Positions 35,430 through 44,436 of a DNA stretch of 64,000 nt are shown piece after piece. A model generated the notes under the pieces. The model worked only from the letters and a program-made list of their open reading frames with translations. It ran no database searches and was not told where the DNA came from. The first letter of the stretch is position 1. The number at the start of each line of letters is the position of its first letter. Position numbers and translations under genes: made by a program. The stretch comes from an uncultured Paracoccaceae bacterium (GTDB lineage Bacteria; Pseudomonadota; Alphaproteobacteria; Rhodobacterales; Rhodobacteraceae), in contig CANKYO010000002.1 of assembly GCA_947488175.1 (NCBI GenBank), positions 532,019-596,018 on the forward strand, read 5' to 3'.

Positions 35430-37124
35430 ATGAAAAGATTTACGCTTGCGGCCCTGATGGCCGCCTTGTCACCTGTCGCGGCTGCCGCGCAGGAGGCATC
35501 AATCGATGACCGCATCAACGAGGTGTTCGCCGGTTCGACCGGCTGGTTCGTCAATCTGATCTTCATGAACCTGCCGGGGACCGATTTCCCGTGGATCGTG
35601 ATGTGGCTCGTGATTGGTGCATCGGTGTTCACCATCTATTTTGGCCTGATCCAGTTGCGTGCCTTTGGTCATGCCATATCGCTGGTGAAGGGTGACTATT
35701 CCGACCCGAACGATGCGGGTGAGGTCAGCCACTTTCAGGCGCTGGCGACGGCGCTGTCGGGAACGGTCGGTCTGGGGAATATCGCTGGTGTTGCCGTGGC
35801 TGTCGGGATCGGCGGGCCGGGTGCCACGTTCTGGATGATCCTTGCGGGTCTATTAGGGATGGCGTCGAAATTCACCGAATGTACGCTGGGCGTGAAATAC
35901 CGCAACGAATACCCTGATGGCACCGTTTCGGGTGGCCCGATGTACTATATGACCAAGGGATTCAAGGAACGCGGCCTACCGGGTGGTGGTATCCTGGCCA
36001 TCCTGTTTTCGATCTTCTGTATTCTTGGTGCGCTGGGCGGGGGCAATATGTTCCAGGCCAATCAGGCGCATGCGCAGATTTCGGGGATCACGGGTGATTA
36101 TCCGGGATGGATCACTGGCCTTGTTTTTGCAGTGATTGTGTTTCTGGTGATCGTGGGCGGGATCAAATCCATTGCCCGCGTCACCGAAAAAGTCGTGCCG
36201 TTCATGGGCATTATGTATGTCATCGTGGCGCTGATCATCCTGTTGGTGAACTATGACAAGATCGGCTGGGCGTTCGGCCAGATCTTTGCCGGGGCCTTTA
36301 CTGGGCTGGGTGTTGCTGGCGGCTTTGTCGGCGCATTGATCCAGGGCTTCAAGCGGGCGGCGTTTTCGAACGAGGCTGGCGTGGGTTCTGCGGCCATCGC
36401 ACACTCTGCCGTGCGCACCAAAGAGCCGATCACCGAAGGCGTCGTTTCCCTGTTGGAGCCTTTCATCGATACTGTGGTGATCTGTACGATGACCGCGCTG
36501 GTCATCACCATCTCGGGTCAATTGGTAATTGATCCAGTAACAAGCAACTACTTGGTATACGCGATTTCCGACGTGCAAGCCGCAGCGGCAGCGGTTGAGG
36601 GGTTCCCGGTGGATGCGCTTGCGACAATCCAGGGCGCAACTGATCTAGATGCAATCAAGGCCGCACTCGAACCTTTGCCGGAAGAGTTTAGCAAACCTGT
36701 ATCCGACATTGTTTCGCTCGTGGGCTATATTCGGACAGCAACAGACAGTTCGGGTGTGCAGTTGACGTCGGCGGCCTTTGCATCCGGGTTCAGCTGGTTC
36801 CCCTATGTTCTTGCAATTGCGGTGATCCTGTTTGCCTTCTCGACCATGATCAGTTGGTCCTATTACGGCCTGAAGGCCTGGACTTATCTGTTCGGCGAAG
36901 GGAAGACGAAGGAGCTGGTGTTCAAGCTGATCTTCTGCGTGTTCATCGTGATCGGTGCGGCGGCCAAGTTGGGCGCGGTCATCGACTTCTCTGACGCGAT
37001 GATCTTTGCGATGGCTGTGGTGAACATTACCGCGCTCTACTTCCTGATGCCGATCGTGAAGCGCGAAATGAACAGCTATTTCGGTCGTCTGAAGTCAGGC
37101 GAGATCGTCAAGCACAAGCACTAG
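35430..37124 (+). CDS. Alanine/glycine:cation symporter family protein (AGCS)
   Basis: A 564-residue protein with a cleavable-type N-terminus (MKRFTLAALMAALSPVAAAAQ) and about eleven transmembrane segments. The family signatures GTVGLGNIAGVAVAVGIGGPGATFWM and FKRAAFSNEAGVGSAAIAHSA are present. It takes up alanine or glycine with sodium. A soluble stretch (about residues 375-440) is inserted between late transmembrane segments, as in other alphaproteobacterial members. The start follows GAGGGGAAAGACA. It forms a unit with uspA and ends at a strong terminator. Confidence 0.92.
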   Translation: MKRFTLAALMAALSPVAAAAQEASIDDRINEVFAGSTGWFVNLIFMNLPGTDFPWIVMWLVIGASVFTIYFGLIQLRAFGHAISLVKGDYSDPNDAGEVSHFQALATALSGTVGLGNIAGVAVAVGIGGPGATFWMILAGLLGMASKFTECTLGVKYRNEYPDGTVSGGPMYYMTKGFKERGLPGGGILAILFSIFCILGALGGGNMFQANQAHAQISGITGDYPGWITGLVFAVIVFLVIVGGIKSIARVTEKVVPFMGIMYVIVALIILLVNYDKIGWAFGQIFAGAFTGLGVAGGFVGALIQGFKRAAFSNEAGVGSAAIAHSAVRTKEPITEGVVSLLEPFIDTVVICTMTALVITISGQLVIDPVTSNYLVYAISDVQAAAAAVEGFPVDALATIQGATDLDAIKAALEPLPEEFSKPVSDIVSLVGYIRTATDSSGVQLTSAAFASGFSWFPYVLAIAVILFAFSTMISWSYYGLKAWTYLFGEGKTKELVFKLIFCVFIVIGAAAKLGAVIDFSDAMIFAMAVVNITALYFLMPIVKREMNSYFGRLKSGEIVKHKH

Positions 37125-37142
37125 GCAAGCTGTCTGACAAGG

Positions 37143-37173
37143 AAGGCGCGCCCAGGATACGGCGCGCCTTTTT
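37143..37173 (+). terminator. Rho-independent terminator of the uspA-symporter unit
   Basis: A perfect 10-bp stem AAGGCGCGCC (37143-37152) with GGCGCGCCTT (37161-37170), followed by TTT, 18 bases after the symporter stop. Confidence 0.85.
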
Positions 37174-37189
37174 CAATCCCTATACATAA

Positions 37190-37224
37190 AAAGCCGCACG
37201 GGAATGGAGAACCCGCACGGCTTT
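37190..37224 (-). terminator. Rho-independent terminator of the PilJ-domain gene
   Basis: A 13-bp stem with two G-U pairs (37190-37202 with 37212-37224). On the minus strand it is followed by TTTTTA, 17 bases after the stop at 37241. Confidence 0.8.
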
Positions 37225-37240
37225 CTCAGAGGCTGACGGC

Positions 37241-38203
37241 CTATAGGCCGAGCTTGGACGCCTCTGAATACATGCCGACCACCTTGTTCATATCCGCTGT
37301 CATGTGGTTGGCGCCGTTGAACATGATGCCGCGTGTTTCGTCGTCGAGCGTTTCGCCGGCGAGAACACGGGTGACGATGGGTTTCAGCCCGTTCCAGTCA
37401 TCCATCACCACATCCAGCCCTTCCTGAATTTCGGCATTCGGCGGGGCCTTGACGCCCGCATCAGGCATGCCGTTCTGCAAGGCAATCAGCGCGTTTTCGA
37501 AAAGCTGTGCCGTGCTGGCCAGCTCTGACATGGCGGTGTCAACGTTCACGCCAGCAGCAATGAGGCAGACATTCTTGGACATGCGCTGCGACAGCATCCG
37601 TTGGCGGCCGGCGATGTCGATCACAAGCGCGTCGGCCTGCAAGAGGGCGACGGGGTTGGAGTATTCCTCCGATATCGTGCTGACCAGAAGCTTGGCGATG
37701 TCGAGCACCGGCACGCTTTGATCGGCGATCGTCGTCACGGCCTCTGTCGAGTTCTCGCCGTTGTGGATCGCATCAGCGGTCGCAAACATCGGGTCCCAGT
37801 TTTCGCGCAGTTTGCGCAGGCCAACAAGCGTCTTGCGCCGCTCTTCAGCGCCGACGATCCCGAGGCTTTCGTCACCGAATTCTAGGGCGTTCACGATCTG
37901 CTGGAATTCGGCGGAGGCCGTATCCAGCATGGCACCGCTACTGTCGGGGGTGATCCCTTCAGCGTAGTTGCAGGCGGCAGCCGGGATGCGCTGGCTGAGC
38001 ATGCGCAGTTTGCCCGAAAAATCGATGCGTTGGCTGGCCCCGATATCTTCGAGGAATTGCGCCTGTTGGAGCTGTTCTGCGGTCAGCTCCTGAGCGGTGC
38101 CGGGGGTGATCACGGCGACGCCGATGGCCAGCGTAACGGCCATGGCCTTGCGGCCAACTGATCTTGCCCGTGCGGGTGTTTTTCTGTTTCGATGTTGTTT
38201 CAT
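37241..38203 (-). CDS. Periplasmic protein with two PilJ-type (type IV pilus MCP N-terminal) domains
   Basis: A 320-residue protein starting at the ATG at 38203 after AAGGACATTGAG. A basic N-terminus and hydrophobic segment (AMAVTLAIGVAVITPGTAQ) form a signal peptide. Two homologous helical modules follow, each with the PilJ core GKLRMLSQRIPAAAC or GRQRMLSQRMSKNVC. There is no transmembrane or signalling domain after them, so it is a stand-alone periplasmic sensor or binding protein. It lies downstream of the PstS-OmpA fusion on the same strand, separated by two stem-loops. Confidence 0.82.
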   Translation of the reverse strand: MKQHRNRKTPARARSVGRKAMAVTLAIGVAVITPGTAQELTAEQLQQAQFLEDIGASQRIDFSGKLRMLSQRIPAAACNYAEGITPDSSGAMLDTASAEFQQIVNALEFGDESLGIVGAEERRKTLVGLRKLRENWDPMFATADAIHNGENSTEAVTTIADQSVPVLDIAKLLVSTISEEYSNPVALLQADALVIDIAGRQRMLSQRMSKNVCLIAAGVNVDTAMSELASTAQLFENALIALQNGMPDAGVKAPPNAEIQEGLDVVMDDWNGLKPIVTRVLAGETLDDETRGIMFNGANHMTADMNKVVGMYSEASKLGL

Positions 38204-38289
38204 CTCAATGTCCTTGGTGCTTGCAATGCGAGGGCTGTGCGATGCGGCTGGTGCCGTCGCTGACCAAAACACTGCTGGGCGGAAAGTCC

Positions 38290-38343
38290 GGATGCGGTTC
38301 GCATCCTCTGCAATGAGGTCCGGGTGCCGCACGCGGCACCCGG
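38290..38343 (-). repeat. Two stem-loops between the PstS-OmpA and PilJ-domain genes
   Basis: GGATGCG-n3-CGCATCC at 38290-38306 and CCGGGTGCCG-n4-CGGCACCCGG at 38320-38343. The second is a perfect 10-bp stem eight bases after the PstS-OmpA stop, without a T-tract. It may limit read-through into the PilJ-domain gene. Confidence 0.55.
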
Positions 38344-38350
38344 TGCCTGG

Positions 38351-39943
38351 TCAGCCGTTGGCAGACTGGATCCAAACCTCAACCCGCCGGTTGATACGCT
38401 GTCCGGTTTCGGAGGTGTTGCAGGCGGATGGTGCAATTTCGCCATAACCTGTGGCTGCCATCTCGATGCCTGTCAGGCGATCACCGGCAAAATCCTGCAT
38501 CGCCTCAAGCACCTGATTTGCCCGGCCAATGGACAGTTCGCGGTTGCTGTCGAAGGCACCGACACTGTCGGTAAAGCCCACGAACAATACCTTTGTCCCC
38601 TCGGGCTCGTCTTCAAGATAGTCGGCCAGACGTTCAAGGTTCAGCAAGCCACGTGGGTCAAGCTTGGACGACCCGGTGCGGAAACGGAAAGTGGACGTCA
38701 GGCGATCATAATTCACCATCTCGGACAGCATTCCGCGCATGATCCCGCCTTCATAATCGTCGACATTCGGATCAAGCAACTGGGCGGCCCGCTGGCCATC
38801 CAGCGGCTGTGCCTGACGGTCAATGCCCAGATCAATAAAGCCGGCCTTGGCGATGACCTCATCAGCCTCGTCCGAAATCACGTAGTCCAGAAAATCGGCG
38901 GTCGCCTGATCGGTCGTATCCTCGCGATTATAGAGATACAGGAAACGCTGCAGCGCGTATTCTTCCGTCCGTGCCGAGAAGGGCGTGGGTTCCATCGTCA
39001 AGCCGCATTCGTTGATCAGCGTCATGGCCTTTGCGCCACGCTGGAACGCATACCCGACATAGCCGATGGCATTTGGATCGGCGTTGACCTGTGCTGCCAT
39101 CTCGTTGTTGTCAACGGCGACAGATTTGTTTGCTGGCGCCGCTGGGACATCATCGCCGAACAAACGATTTTCGAATACTCCGCGTGTACCAGAGCCTTCT
39201 GGACGGCCAATCAGCAAAATCGGCCCGTCATTGCCGCCAAGCTCTGACCAGTTGGTGATTTCACCGGCATAGATGCCGCGCAGTTGATCGGTGCTCAGCG
39301 TATCAACCGGGTTGTCAGGATGGGTGATAACGACAAGGCTGTCGACCGCGATGATATGTTCATTTGCGGGGCTGATCATGTTGCCAGCGCCATCATCGCG
39401 CAGGGCGCGTGCTTCGGCCGGGCGGATGCGGCGCGATGACATCCCAACCTGTGTTGAGCGTGCCAGCAGCTTGCGGAAACCGTCGCTGGATGTCGTGGAG
39501 TTGACAAGGTAGGAGCCAAGCGGGTCGCCAAAGCCTTCATCGCCGATCAGTTCGGCAATGATTTCACCCTGCGTTCCGGTTGATGTGACCGTCGCCTCGG
39601 CCTCAAGAAAGGCGGCATAGCCGGACATCAGAAGCGGCATCACACCCAAACCCACAGTGTCCGAACCGGCAATGATCACATCGGCTTCGACGGCGCTGAA
39701 ATCAGGGCAGGCGTCGCCTTCGCAACGGACACGAGACGCCGAGATCCGCAGATCACCAAGGCCGGTGCGGATCACATAGTTGTTGTCTGTGAATTCGATG
39801 AACTCGCCCACAAGGTTCACCGTACCGTCGGCAGATTTCAACGTTACTTCTGCCGCGTTCACTGCTGCGGGGGCCATCATGGCCGCGCAGAGCGCGAACC
39901 CCGACACCATATTGCGTGTTTTTCCAGGGACTTTAAAAGTCAT
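38351..39943 (-). CDS. PstS-like phosphate-binding domain fused to a C-terminal OmpA peptidoglycan-binding domain
   Basis: A 530-residue protein. The ATG at 39943 has GGAG six bases upstream and is preferred over the one at 39955. A signal peptide ends near AAVNAAEV. A beta-rich segment (about 30-90) is followed by a PstS-type binding domain (about 85-400) with AGSDTVG, the TSSDGFRKLL and GRPEGSGTRGVFE motifs. The OmpA domain (about 415-528) keeps the diaminopimelate-binding pattern NRELSIGRANQV and the final NRRVEVWI. It would be a periplasmic anion-binding protein anchored to peptidoglycan, rather than a freely diffusing importer subunit. No pstCAB genes lie nearby. Confidence 0.88.
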   Translation of the reverse strand: MTFKVPGKTRNMVSGFALCAAMMAPAAVNAAEVTLKSADGTVNLVGEFIEFTDNNYVIRTGLGDLRISASRVRCEGDACPDFSAVEADVIIAGSDTVGLGVMPLLMSGYAAFLEAEATVTSTGTQGEIIAELIGDEGFGDPLGSYLVNSTTSSDGFRKLLARSTQVGMSSRRIRPAEARALRDDGAGNMISPANEHIIAVDSLVVITHPDNPVDTLSTDQLRGIYAGEITNWSELGGNDGPILLIGRPEGSGTRGVFENRLFGDDVPAAPANKSVAVDNNEMAAQVNADPNAIGYVGYAFQRGAKAMTLINECGLTMEPTPFSARTEEYALQRFLYLYNREDTTDQATADFLDYVISDEADEVIAKAGFIDLGIDRQAQPLDGQRAAQLLDPNVDDYEGGIMRGMLSEMVNYDRLTSTFRFRTGSSKLDPRGLLNLERLADYLEDEPEGTKVLFVGFTDSVGAFDSNRELSIGRANQVLEAMQDFAGDRLTGIEMAATGYGEIAPSACNTSETGQRINRRVEVWIQSANG

Positions 39944-40466
39944 ACTTTTCTCCATTTACTCACTCGTTCTGCATACAGGCCAGACACTTAACTACTCGTC
40001 ACTGTAAGCACTTTTGGTTTTGTCTGCGCCAATACCGTGCGTGCTGCGTCACAATCTGTCGTTGATTTGTGCACAAAATGAGGCGCAGGGGTAGAAAATT
40101 GTATCTACTAAAGGACATGCTTAATAGGCATGCGTTAATTGCTTGATTTTCCGATTGAGCGTTGGTCACTTCCTTGTTTTCCGCAATCAGATTGACCTAA
40201 CGGCAGATGGTCCGATAAAAATTACCTAGTGCCATGTTGTGTAAGCGTATGAAATAAATGCAAAAATGGAGCTCAAATTCGTTGATGGCGGGTTTTCGCG
40301 AATACCGGCGCGATGGGCTGAATTAGGATTGACAGGCTGACTGTCTGGTAAAAGTTACATCATTTTAATTGTGTCAAAATTGCATCCAAATGAACATAGG
40401 TCGCCCGGCGGCGCATTAGATTATTGGCATTGCGTCGAATCGAACATTCACGGGGCTGAAACACAA
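39944..40466. other. Long AT-rich intergenic region
   Basis: About 520 bases without a supportable gene. It holds the promoter of the PstS-OmpA gene on its left side. Short palindromic bits such as GCATGC are present, and a TTGACA at about 40330, but there is no convincing promoter pair, RNA gene or repeat. Confidence 0.5.
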
Positions 40467-40492
40467 ACAGGCCCCGCATATTGGGGGCCTGT
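40467..40492 (-). terminator. Rho-independent terminator of the purine operon
   Basis: ACAGGCCCC (40467-40475) pairs with GGGGCCTGT (40484-40492). On the minus strand it is followed by TTGTGTTT, about 20 bases after the binding-protein stop. Confidence 0.8.
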
Positions 40493-40512
40493 CCGTTGGT
40501 TTTCGTCATGTT

Positions 40513-41592
40513 TTACTGCGGGATTTCGCCAGTCAGCCCTTCGACGTAGAAGCTCATGCCGGCCAAGGTGCCATCATCAGCAACCTCGCCTTCGGCCAGC
40601 CAGGCCGATCCGTCCTGCTTGTTCAGCGGGCCGGTGAACGGGTGATATTCGCCAGAGCGCATCGCCTCGATCATGGCCTCGGCGCTGGCTTTCACTTCGG
40701 CGGGCACGGCATCGGTGATTTCACCGATTTCGACCATGCCGGGGGCGATGCCATCCCATGTGTCCGTGCTTTCCCAGGTGCCATCAATCACGGCCTGGGT
40801 GCGAGCAATATAGTAAGGCGCCCAGTTGTCGATGATGGACGACACGCGGGGGAATGGCCCGAATTCAGCCATGTCGGAGGCCTGCCCGAAGGTGACAACA
40901 TTGCCGGCTTGCTGTGCAGCCGCCTGCGGCGCTGTCGAATCCGTGTGCTGCAGGATCACGTCAGCGCCCTGTTCGATCAGCACGGTGGCGGCTTCAGCCT
41001 CTTTCGCGGGGTCGAACCATGTGTAGGCCCAGACGATCTTGAATTCGACGTCAGGGTTCACTTCTTTCGCGTGGATATAGGCTGCGTTGATGCCCCGGAT
41101 GACCTCTGGAATGGGGAAGGACGCGATGTAGCCGATGATGTTGCTTTCGGTCATGTGACCGGCGATGTGGCCCTGTACCGCGCGCCCTTCATAGAACCGG
41201 GCGGAATAGGTCGATACGTTGTCGGCGCGTTTGTAGCCGGTCGCGTGTTCGAATTTCACATCAGGGAATTTTTCGGCGACGTTGATCGTCTGGTCCATAT
41301 ACCCAAAGGACGTGGTAAAGATCAGATCGGCCCCCTGCAGCGCCATCTGGGTCATGACCCGTTCCGCATCGGCCCCTTCTGGCACGCTTTCGACAAAGAC
41401 GGTTTCAACCGCATCCCCAAAATGTTCTTCGACTGCAAGCCGCCCCTGATCGTGTTCATAGGTCCAGCCGCCGTCGCCCACTGGCCCGACATAAACGAAC
41501 CCGACCGTGGTCGGTTCATGTCCGTCGGCCATGGCCCCGGAAGCAAGGCCAAGCGCCAATGTGGCCCCGGCCAGAAGTCTCGTGATTGTCAT
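40513..41592 (-). CDS. BMP-family ABC transporter substrate-binding protein (nucleoside/purine type)
   Basis: A 359-residue periplasmic protein with signal peptide MTITRLLAGATLALGLASGAMA. The start at 41592 is preferred because AAGGGG lies six bases before it. BMP/PnrA-type motifs include GFVYVGPVGDGGWTYEHDQG and GADVILQHTDSTAPQAAAQQ. Members bind nucleosides or nucleobases. It is the last gene of the operon that starts with xanthine dehydrogenase, so a purine such as xanthine, hypoxanthine, urate or a nucleoside is the likely ligand. Confidence 0.9.
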   Translation of the reverse strand: MTITRLLAGATLALGLASGAMADGHEPTTVGFVYVGPVGDGGWTYEHDQGRLAVEEHFGDAVETVFVESVPEGADAERVMTQMALQGADLIFTTSFGYMDQTINVAEKFPDVKFEHATGYKRADNVSTYSARFYEGRAVQGHIAGHMTESNIIGYIASFPIPEVIRGINAAYIHAKEVNPDVEFKIVWAYTWFDPAKEAEAATVLIEQGADVILQHTDSTAPQAAAQQAGNVVTFGQASDMAEFGPFPRVSSIIDNWAPYYIARTQAVIDGTWESTDTWDGIAPGMVEIGEITDAVPAEVKASAEAMIEAMRSGEYHPFTGPLNKQDGSAWLAEGEVADDGTLAGMSFYVEGLTGEIPQ

Positions 41593-41625
41593 ACTCATCC
41601 CCTTGTTGGTGGTTTGGCAGCGCCC

Positions 41626-42540
41626 CTAGCGTGAGGCATGGAAAGATTGGCCCAGTGACCCCGGCGCCCGTCCTGCGCGCATAATAACAAGAACGGCGAT
41701 GGTGGCCAGATAGGGCGTCATGGAAAGATATTCGACCGGGACGGCGACACCGGCGGCTTGCAGATTAAGCTGCAACACCGTGACACCGCCGAACAAATAG
41801 GCACCGATCAAAAGGCGACCGGGCCGCCAGCTGGCAAAGACGACGATGGCAAGGGCGATCCAGCCTGCACCGGCCGTCATCCCTTCGGTCCATTGCGGCA
41901 CGCGGACGAGGCTGAGGTAAGCGCCGCCCAGCCCCGCGCAGGCCCCGCCGAACATGATGGCAAGGAGGCGGACGCGGATCACGTGATAGCCAAGCGCGTG
42001 GGCGGCTTCGTGGTTTTCGCCCACCGCCCGCAGGATCAGCCCCGCCCGGGAATATTTAAGGAAGGCCCATGTGGCGGCCACGATGATCAGCCCGACATAG
42101 ACCATCGGGTCATGTTGAAAGATGATCGGGCCGATGACGGGGATGTCGCCCAGCAGGGGAATGTGCCAGTCGGGGAAGGCGGGGGCTTTGATGCCGATAT
42201 AGCCCTGACCCATCAGCGCACTGAGGCCAAGTCCAAAGAGAGTAAGGGCGAGGCCGGTGGCCACTTGATTCGAGAGCAGAAATTGAGTGAGGACGCCAAA
42301 GACAAGCGACAGGAGCGCGCCCCCAACAGCGGCGCCGATGAACCCAAGCCAGGGGGACGCTGTATTGACAGCCACGATAAACCCACAGACCGCCCCGGTG
42401 ATCATCATCCCTTCGACGCCGAGGTTCAGGACGCCAGCGCGTTCAACGACAAGCTCCCCGATAGCGGCGAGCAGGATCGGGGTTGCGGCCACCATCAACG
42501 AGGCGAGCAGGAGGATGGGATTGATGGCGGAAAGGTCCAT
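41626..42540 (-). CDS. BMP-type ABC transporter permease 2
   Basis: A 304-residue permease of the RbsC/YufQ type with about nine transmembrane segments and the ERAGVLNLGVEGMMITGAVCGF signature. It pairs with the permease at 43303-44385. Two small membrane genes separate the permease genes, which are normally adjacent. Confidence 0.9.
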   Translation of the reverse strand: MDLSAINPILLLASLMVAATPILLAAIGELVVERAGVLNLGVEGMMITGAVCGFIVAVNTASPWLGFIGAAVGGALLSLVFGVLTQFLLSNQVATGLALTLFGLGLSALMGQGYIGIKAPAFPDWHIPLLGDIPVIGPIIFQHDPMVYVGLIIVAATWAFLKYSRAGLILRAVGENHEAAHALGYHVIRVRLLAIMFGGACAGLGGAYLSLVRVPQWTEGMTAGAGWIALAIVVFASWRPGRLLIGAYLFGGVTVLQLNLQAAGVAVPVEYLSMTPYLATIAVLVIMRAGRAPGSLGQSFHASR

Positions 42541-42849
42541 TCAGATCGGCCCATGTATCCAGAAGTGAACGAGGCCCGCAGAAAGGGTTGCACCCATCAG
42601 CATCAGTCCGAGATGCCGCGATGAGGGGCGATGCAAACGGTCGAGCCATGTCCGCACGCGCGGTGACAGGCGGGTCGCGAACAGCGCGCCTGCGATGAGT
42701 GCCGCGGCCAGTGCCGCATGCACGCCGATGAAAGCGGCCAATGCGGTCCCGGACAGGGAACTGTCCCCGGTCAACTGCCCGTGCAGCATCCAGAGCATCA
42801 TCAGCCCCATCAGGGCACCCATTGCCAGTGGCTTTGTTGCCGTCATCAT
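42541..42849 (-). CDS. Small membrane protein within the purine transporter operon
   Basis: About 102 residues from an ATG at 42849 preceded by AAAGGGCAAAGC. Three hydrophobic segments (around 8-22, 35-57 and 78-98). It directly abuts the downstream permease start. No family recognised; position between transporter permeases suggests an accessory role. Confidence 0.65.
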   Translation of the reverse strand: MMTATKPLAMGALMGLMMLWMLHGQLTGDSSLSGTALAAFIGVHAALAAALIAGALFATRLSPRVRTWLDRLHRPSSRHLGLMLMGATLSAGLVHFWIHGPI

Positions 42850-42931
42850 GCGCTTTGCCCTTTGCTGGTTGCACCGCATCCGGGCAACATGCCTGCGGCG
42901 AAAAACTGGTTTGGCTTGCTTGCGGAGAAGG

Positions 42932-43306
42932 TCATGAGAACACCATGTTCAGGACCGACTGCGGCAACAGAAGCTCGGCCAGACATCCCAGGACGAGCCC
43001 CGCGATCAGCCCATACCGCCCGACCAGTGCGGGCCAAGATCGGCCGGGCGACGTCTGGCGATTGGCGGCGGCGCGCACGCCCGACCCACCGAATAGCCAG
43101 TTGGTGAACGTCGTGTCCAGTTTGTCGAGTAAGAGGACCCCGAACCAGAAGATGACACCCAACACGACCATGATGACCGCGAGCCAGAGTGATCCACCGA
43201 CAGCAAGCGTGATCAGACCGCCCAGAACGAGACCCAGCAACAGCCCGATCACCGGTTTGGTGACCGCATTCACCCAATCTTCAAAACTTGCGCGGTCGTT
43301 GGTCAT
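42932..43306 (-). CDS. Small membrane protein within the purine transporter operon
   Basis: A 124-residue protein with three hydrophobic segments (VIGLLLGLVLGGLITLAVG, LWLAVIMVVLGVIFWFGVLLL and GLIAGLVLGCLAELLLP). It overlaps the upstream permease stop by four bases. Not recognised as a known family. Confidence 0.7.
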   Translation of the reverse strand: MTNDRASFEDWVNAVTKPVIGLLLGLVLGGLITLAVGGSLWLAVIMVVLGVIFWFGVLLLDKLDTTFTNWLFGGSGVRAAANRQTSPGRSWPALVGRYGLIAGLVLGCLAELLLPQSVLNMVFS

Positions 43307-44385
43307 GCCGGTTTTCCTCTTCTCAGCCGCACCCGGTAATTCGTCAGCACATCCACGGCGAGCAGGAAGAACAAGAGCATCCCCTGCATCAGTTGGATCG
43401 CGGCCAAGGGCAACCCGAGGTTTGATTGCGCGATTTCGCCGCCGATATAGGTCAGCGCCATCAGCCCGCCCGCCAGCAATATCCCCACCGGGTGCAGCCG
43501 CCCGAGGAAGGCCACGATGATCGCTGTGAACCCGTAACCCACGTTGAAATCAATGCTGATCTGGCCTGCGGGGCCCGCGACCTCAAACAGGCCCGCAAGC
43601 CCCGCCAGCGCACCCGATAGCCCCATGCAGATCAGGATCAGGGCCGCGGGGTTCACGCCAGCGAATTTGGCAGCGCGGGGGCTTTGGCCCGCGAGCCGGA
43701 CATGAAAGCCAAAGACATGCCGCGATAGCGCGATATAGGCGAAGATGACCGCGATCAGGGCCGCAACAACACCCCAATGCATGCCCGACCCCTGGATGAT
43801 TTCAAGGTTCGCAGCCGAAGGATATTGCGACAGGTTCCGGCTACCGGGAAAGCCCATGCCGTCGGGGTTGCGTAGCGTTCCCAGCGCCATGGAGGCGAGC
43901 AATTGTTCGGCCACATAGACCAGCATGAGGGAGACAAGAATTTCATTCGTCCCGAATTTCACCCGCAGAAACCCCGGAATGATCGCCCAGAGCATGCCAC
44001 CCAAAGCGCCCGCGACGATCATCAGGGGGAAGATAATCAAGGACTCGGTGGGATAGAAGGCCAACCCCACCGCCGCCCCGCAAATTGCGCCGACGATATA
44101 CTGCCCCTCTGCCCCGATATTCCAGATACCTGCGCGGAACCCGAATGACAGGCCGATGGCAATCAGCACCAATGGTGCGCCCTTGATCAGCAGTTGCGGG
44201 CGGTAAAACCACGCGAACTCCGAAAACAGAGGATCCAGGAAGATCGTGCGGATCGTCTCGAACGGGTTCTTGCCAAGGGCCGCAAACAGCAGGCCACCGC
44301 AGATCATCGTCAGAATGACGGCGAGGAGCGGGGTGGCGAAAGTCCAGAACCGCGACGGCTGGGCGCGTTTTTCTAGGGCGATCAT
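43303..44385 (-). CDS. BMP-type ABC transporter permease 1
   Basis: A 360-residue permease with about nine transmembrane segments. FRAGIWNIGAEGQYIVGAI is the counterpart of the other permease's signature and FGTNEILVSLMLVYVAEQLL is typical of YufP-like members. It forms a heterodimeric channel with the product of 41626-42540. Confidence 0.9.
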   Translation of the reverse strand: MIALEKRAQPSRFWTFATPLLAVILTMICGGLLFAALGKNPFETIRTIFLDPLFSEFAWFYRPQLLIKGAPLVLIAIGLSFGFRAGIWNIGAEGQYIVGAICGAAVGLAFYPTESLIIFPLMIVAGALGGMLWAIIPGFLRVKFGTNEILVSLMLVYVAEQLLASMALGTLRNPDGMGFPGSRNLSQYPSAANLEIIQGSGMHWGVVAALIAVIFAYIALSRHVFGFHVRLAGQSPRAAKFAGVNPAALILICMGLSGALAGLAGLFEVAGPAGQISIDFNVGYGFTAIIVAFLGRLHPVGILLAGGLMALTYIGGEIAQSNLGLPLAAIQLMQGMLLFFLLAVDVLTNYRVRLRRGKPA

Positions 44386-44436
44386 GACCCGCCCCCCAAC
44401 TTCTTTCTTCCCAAAACACTCCCGCCGGAGGCAGCA

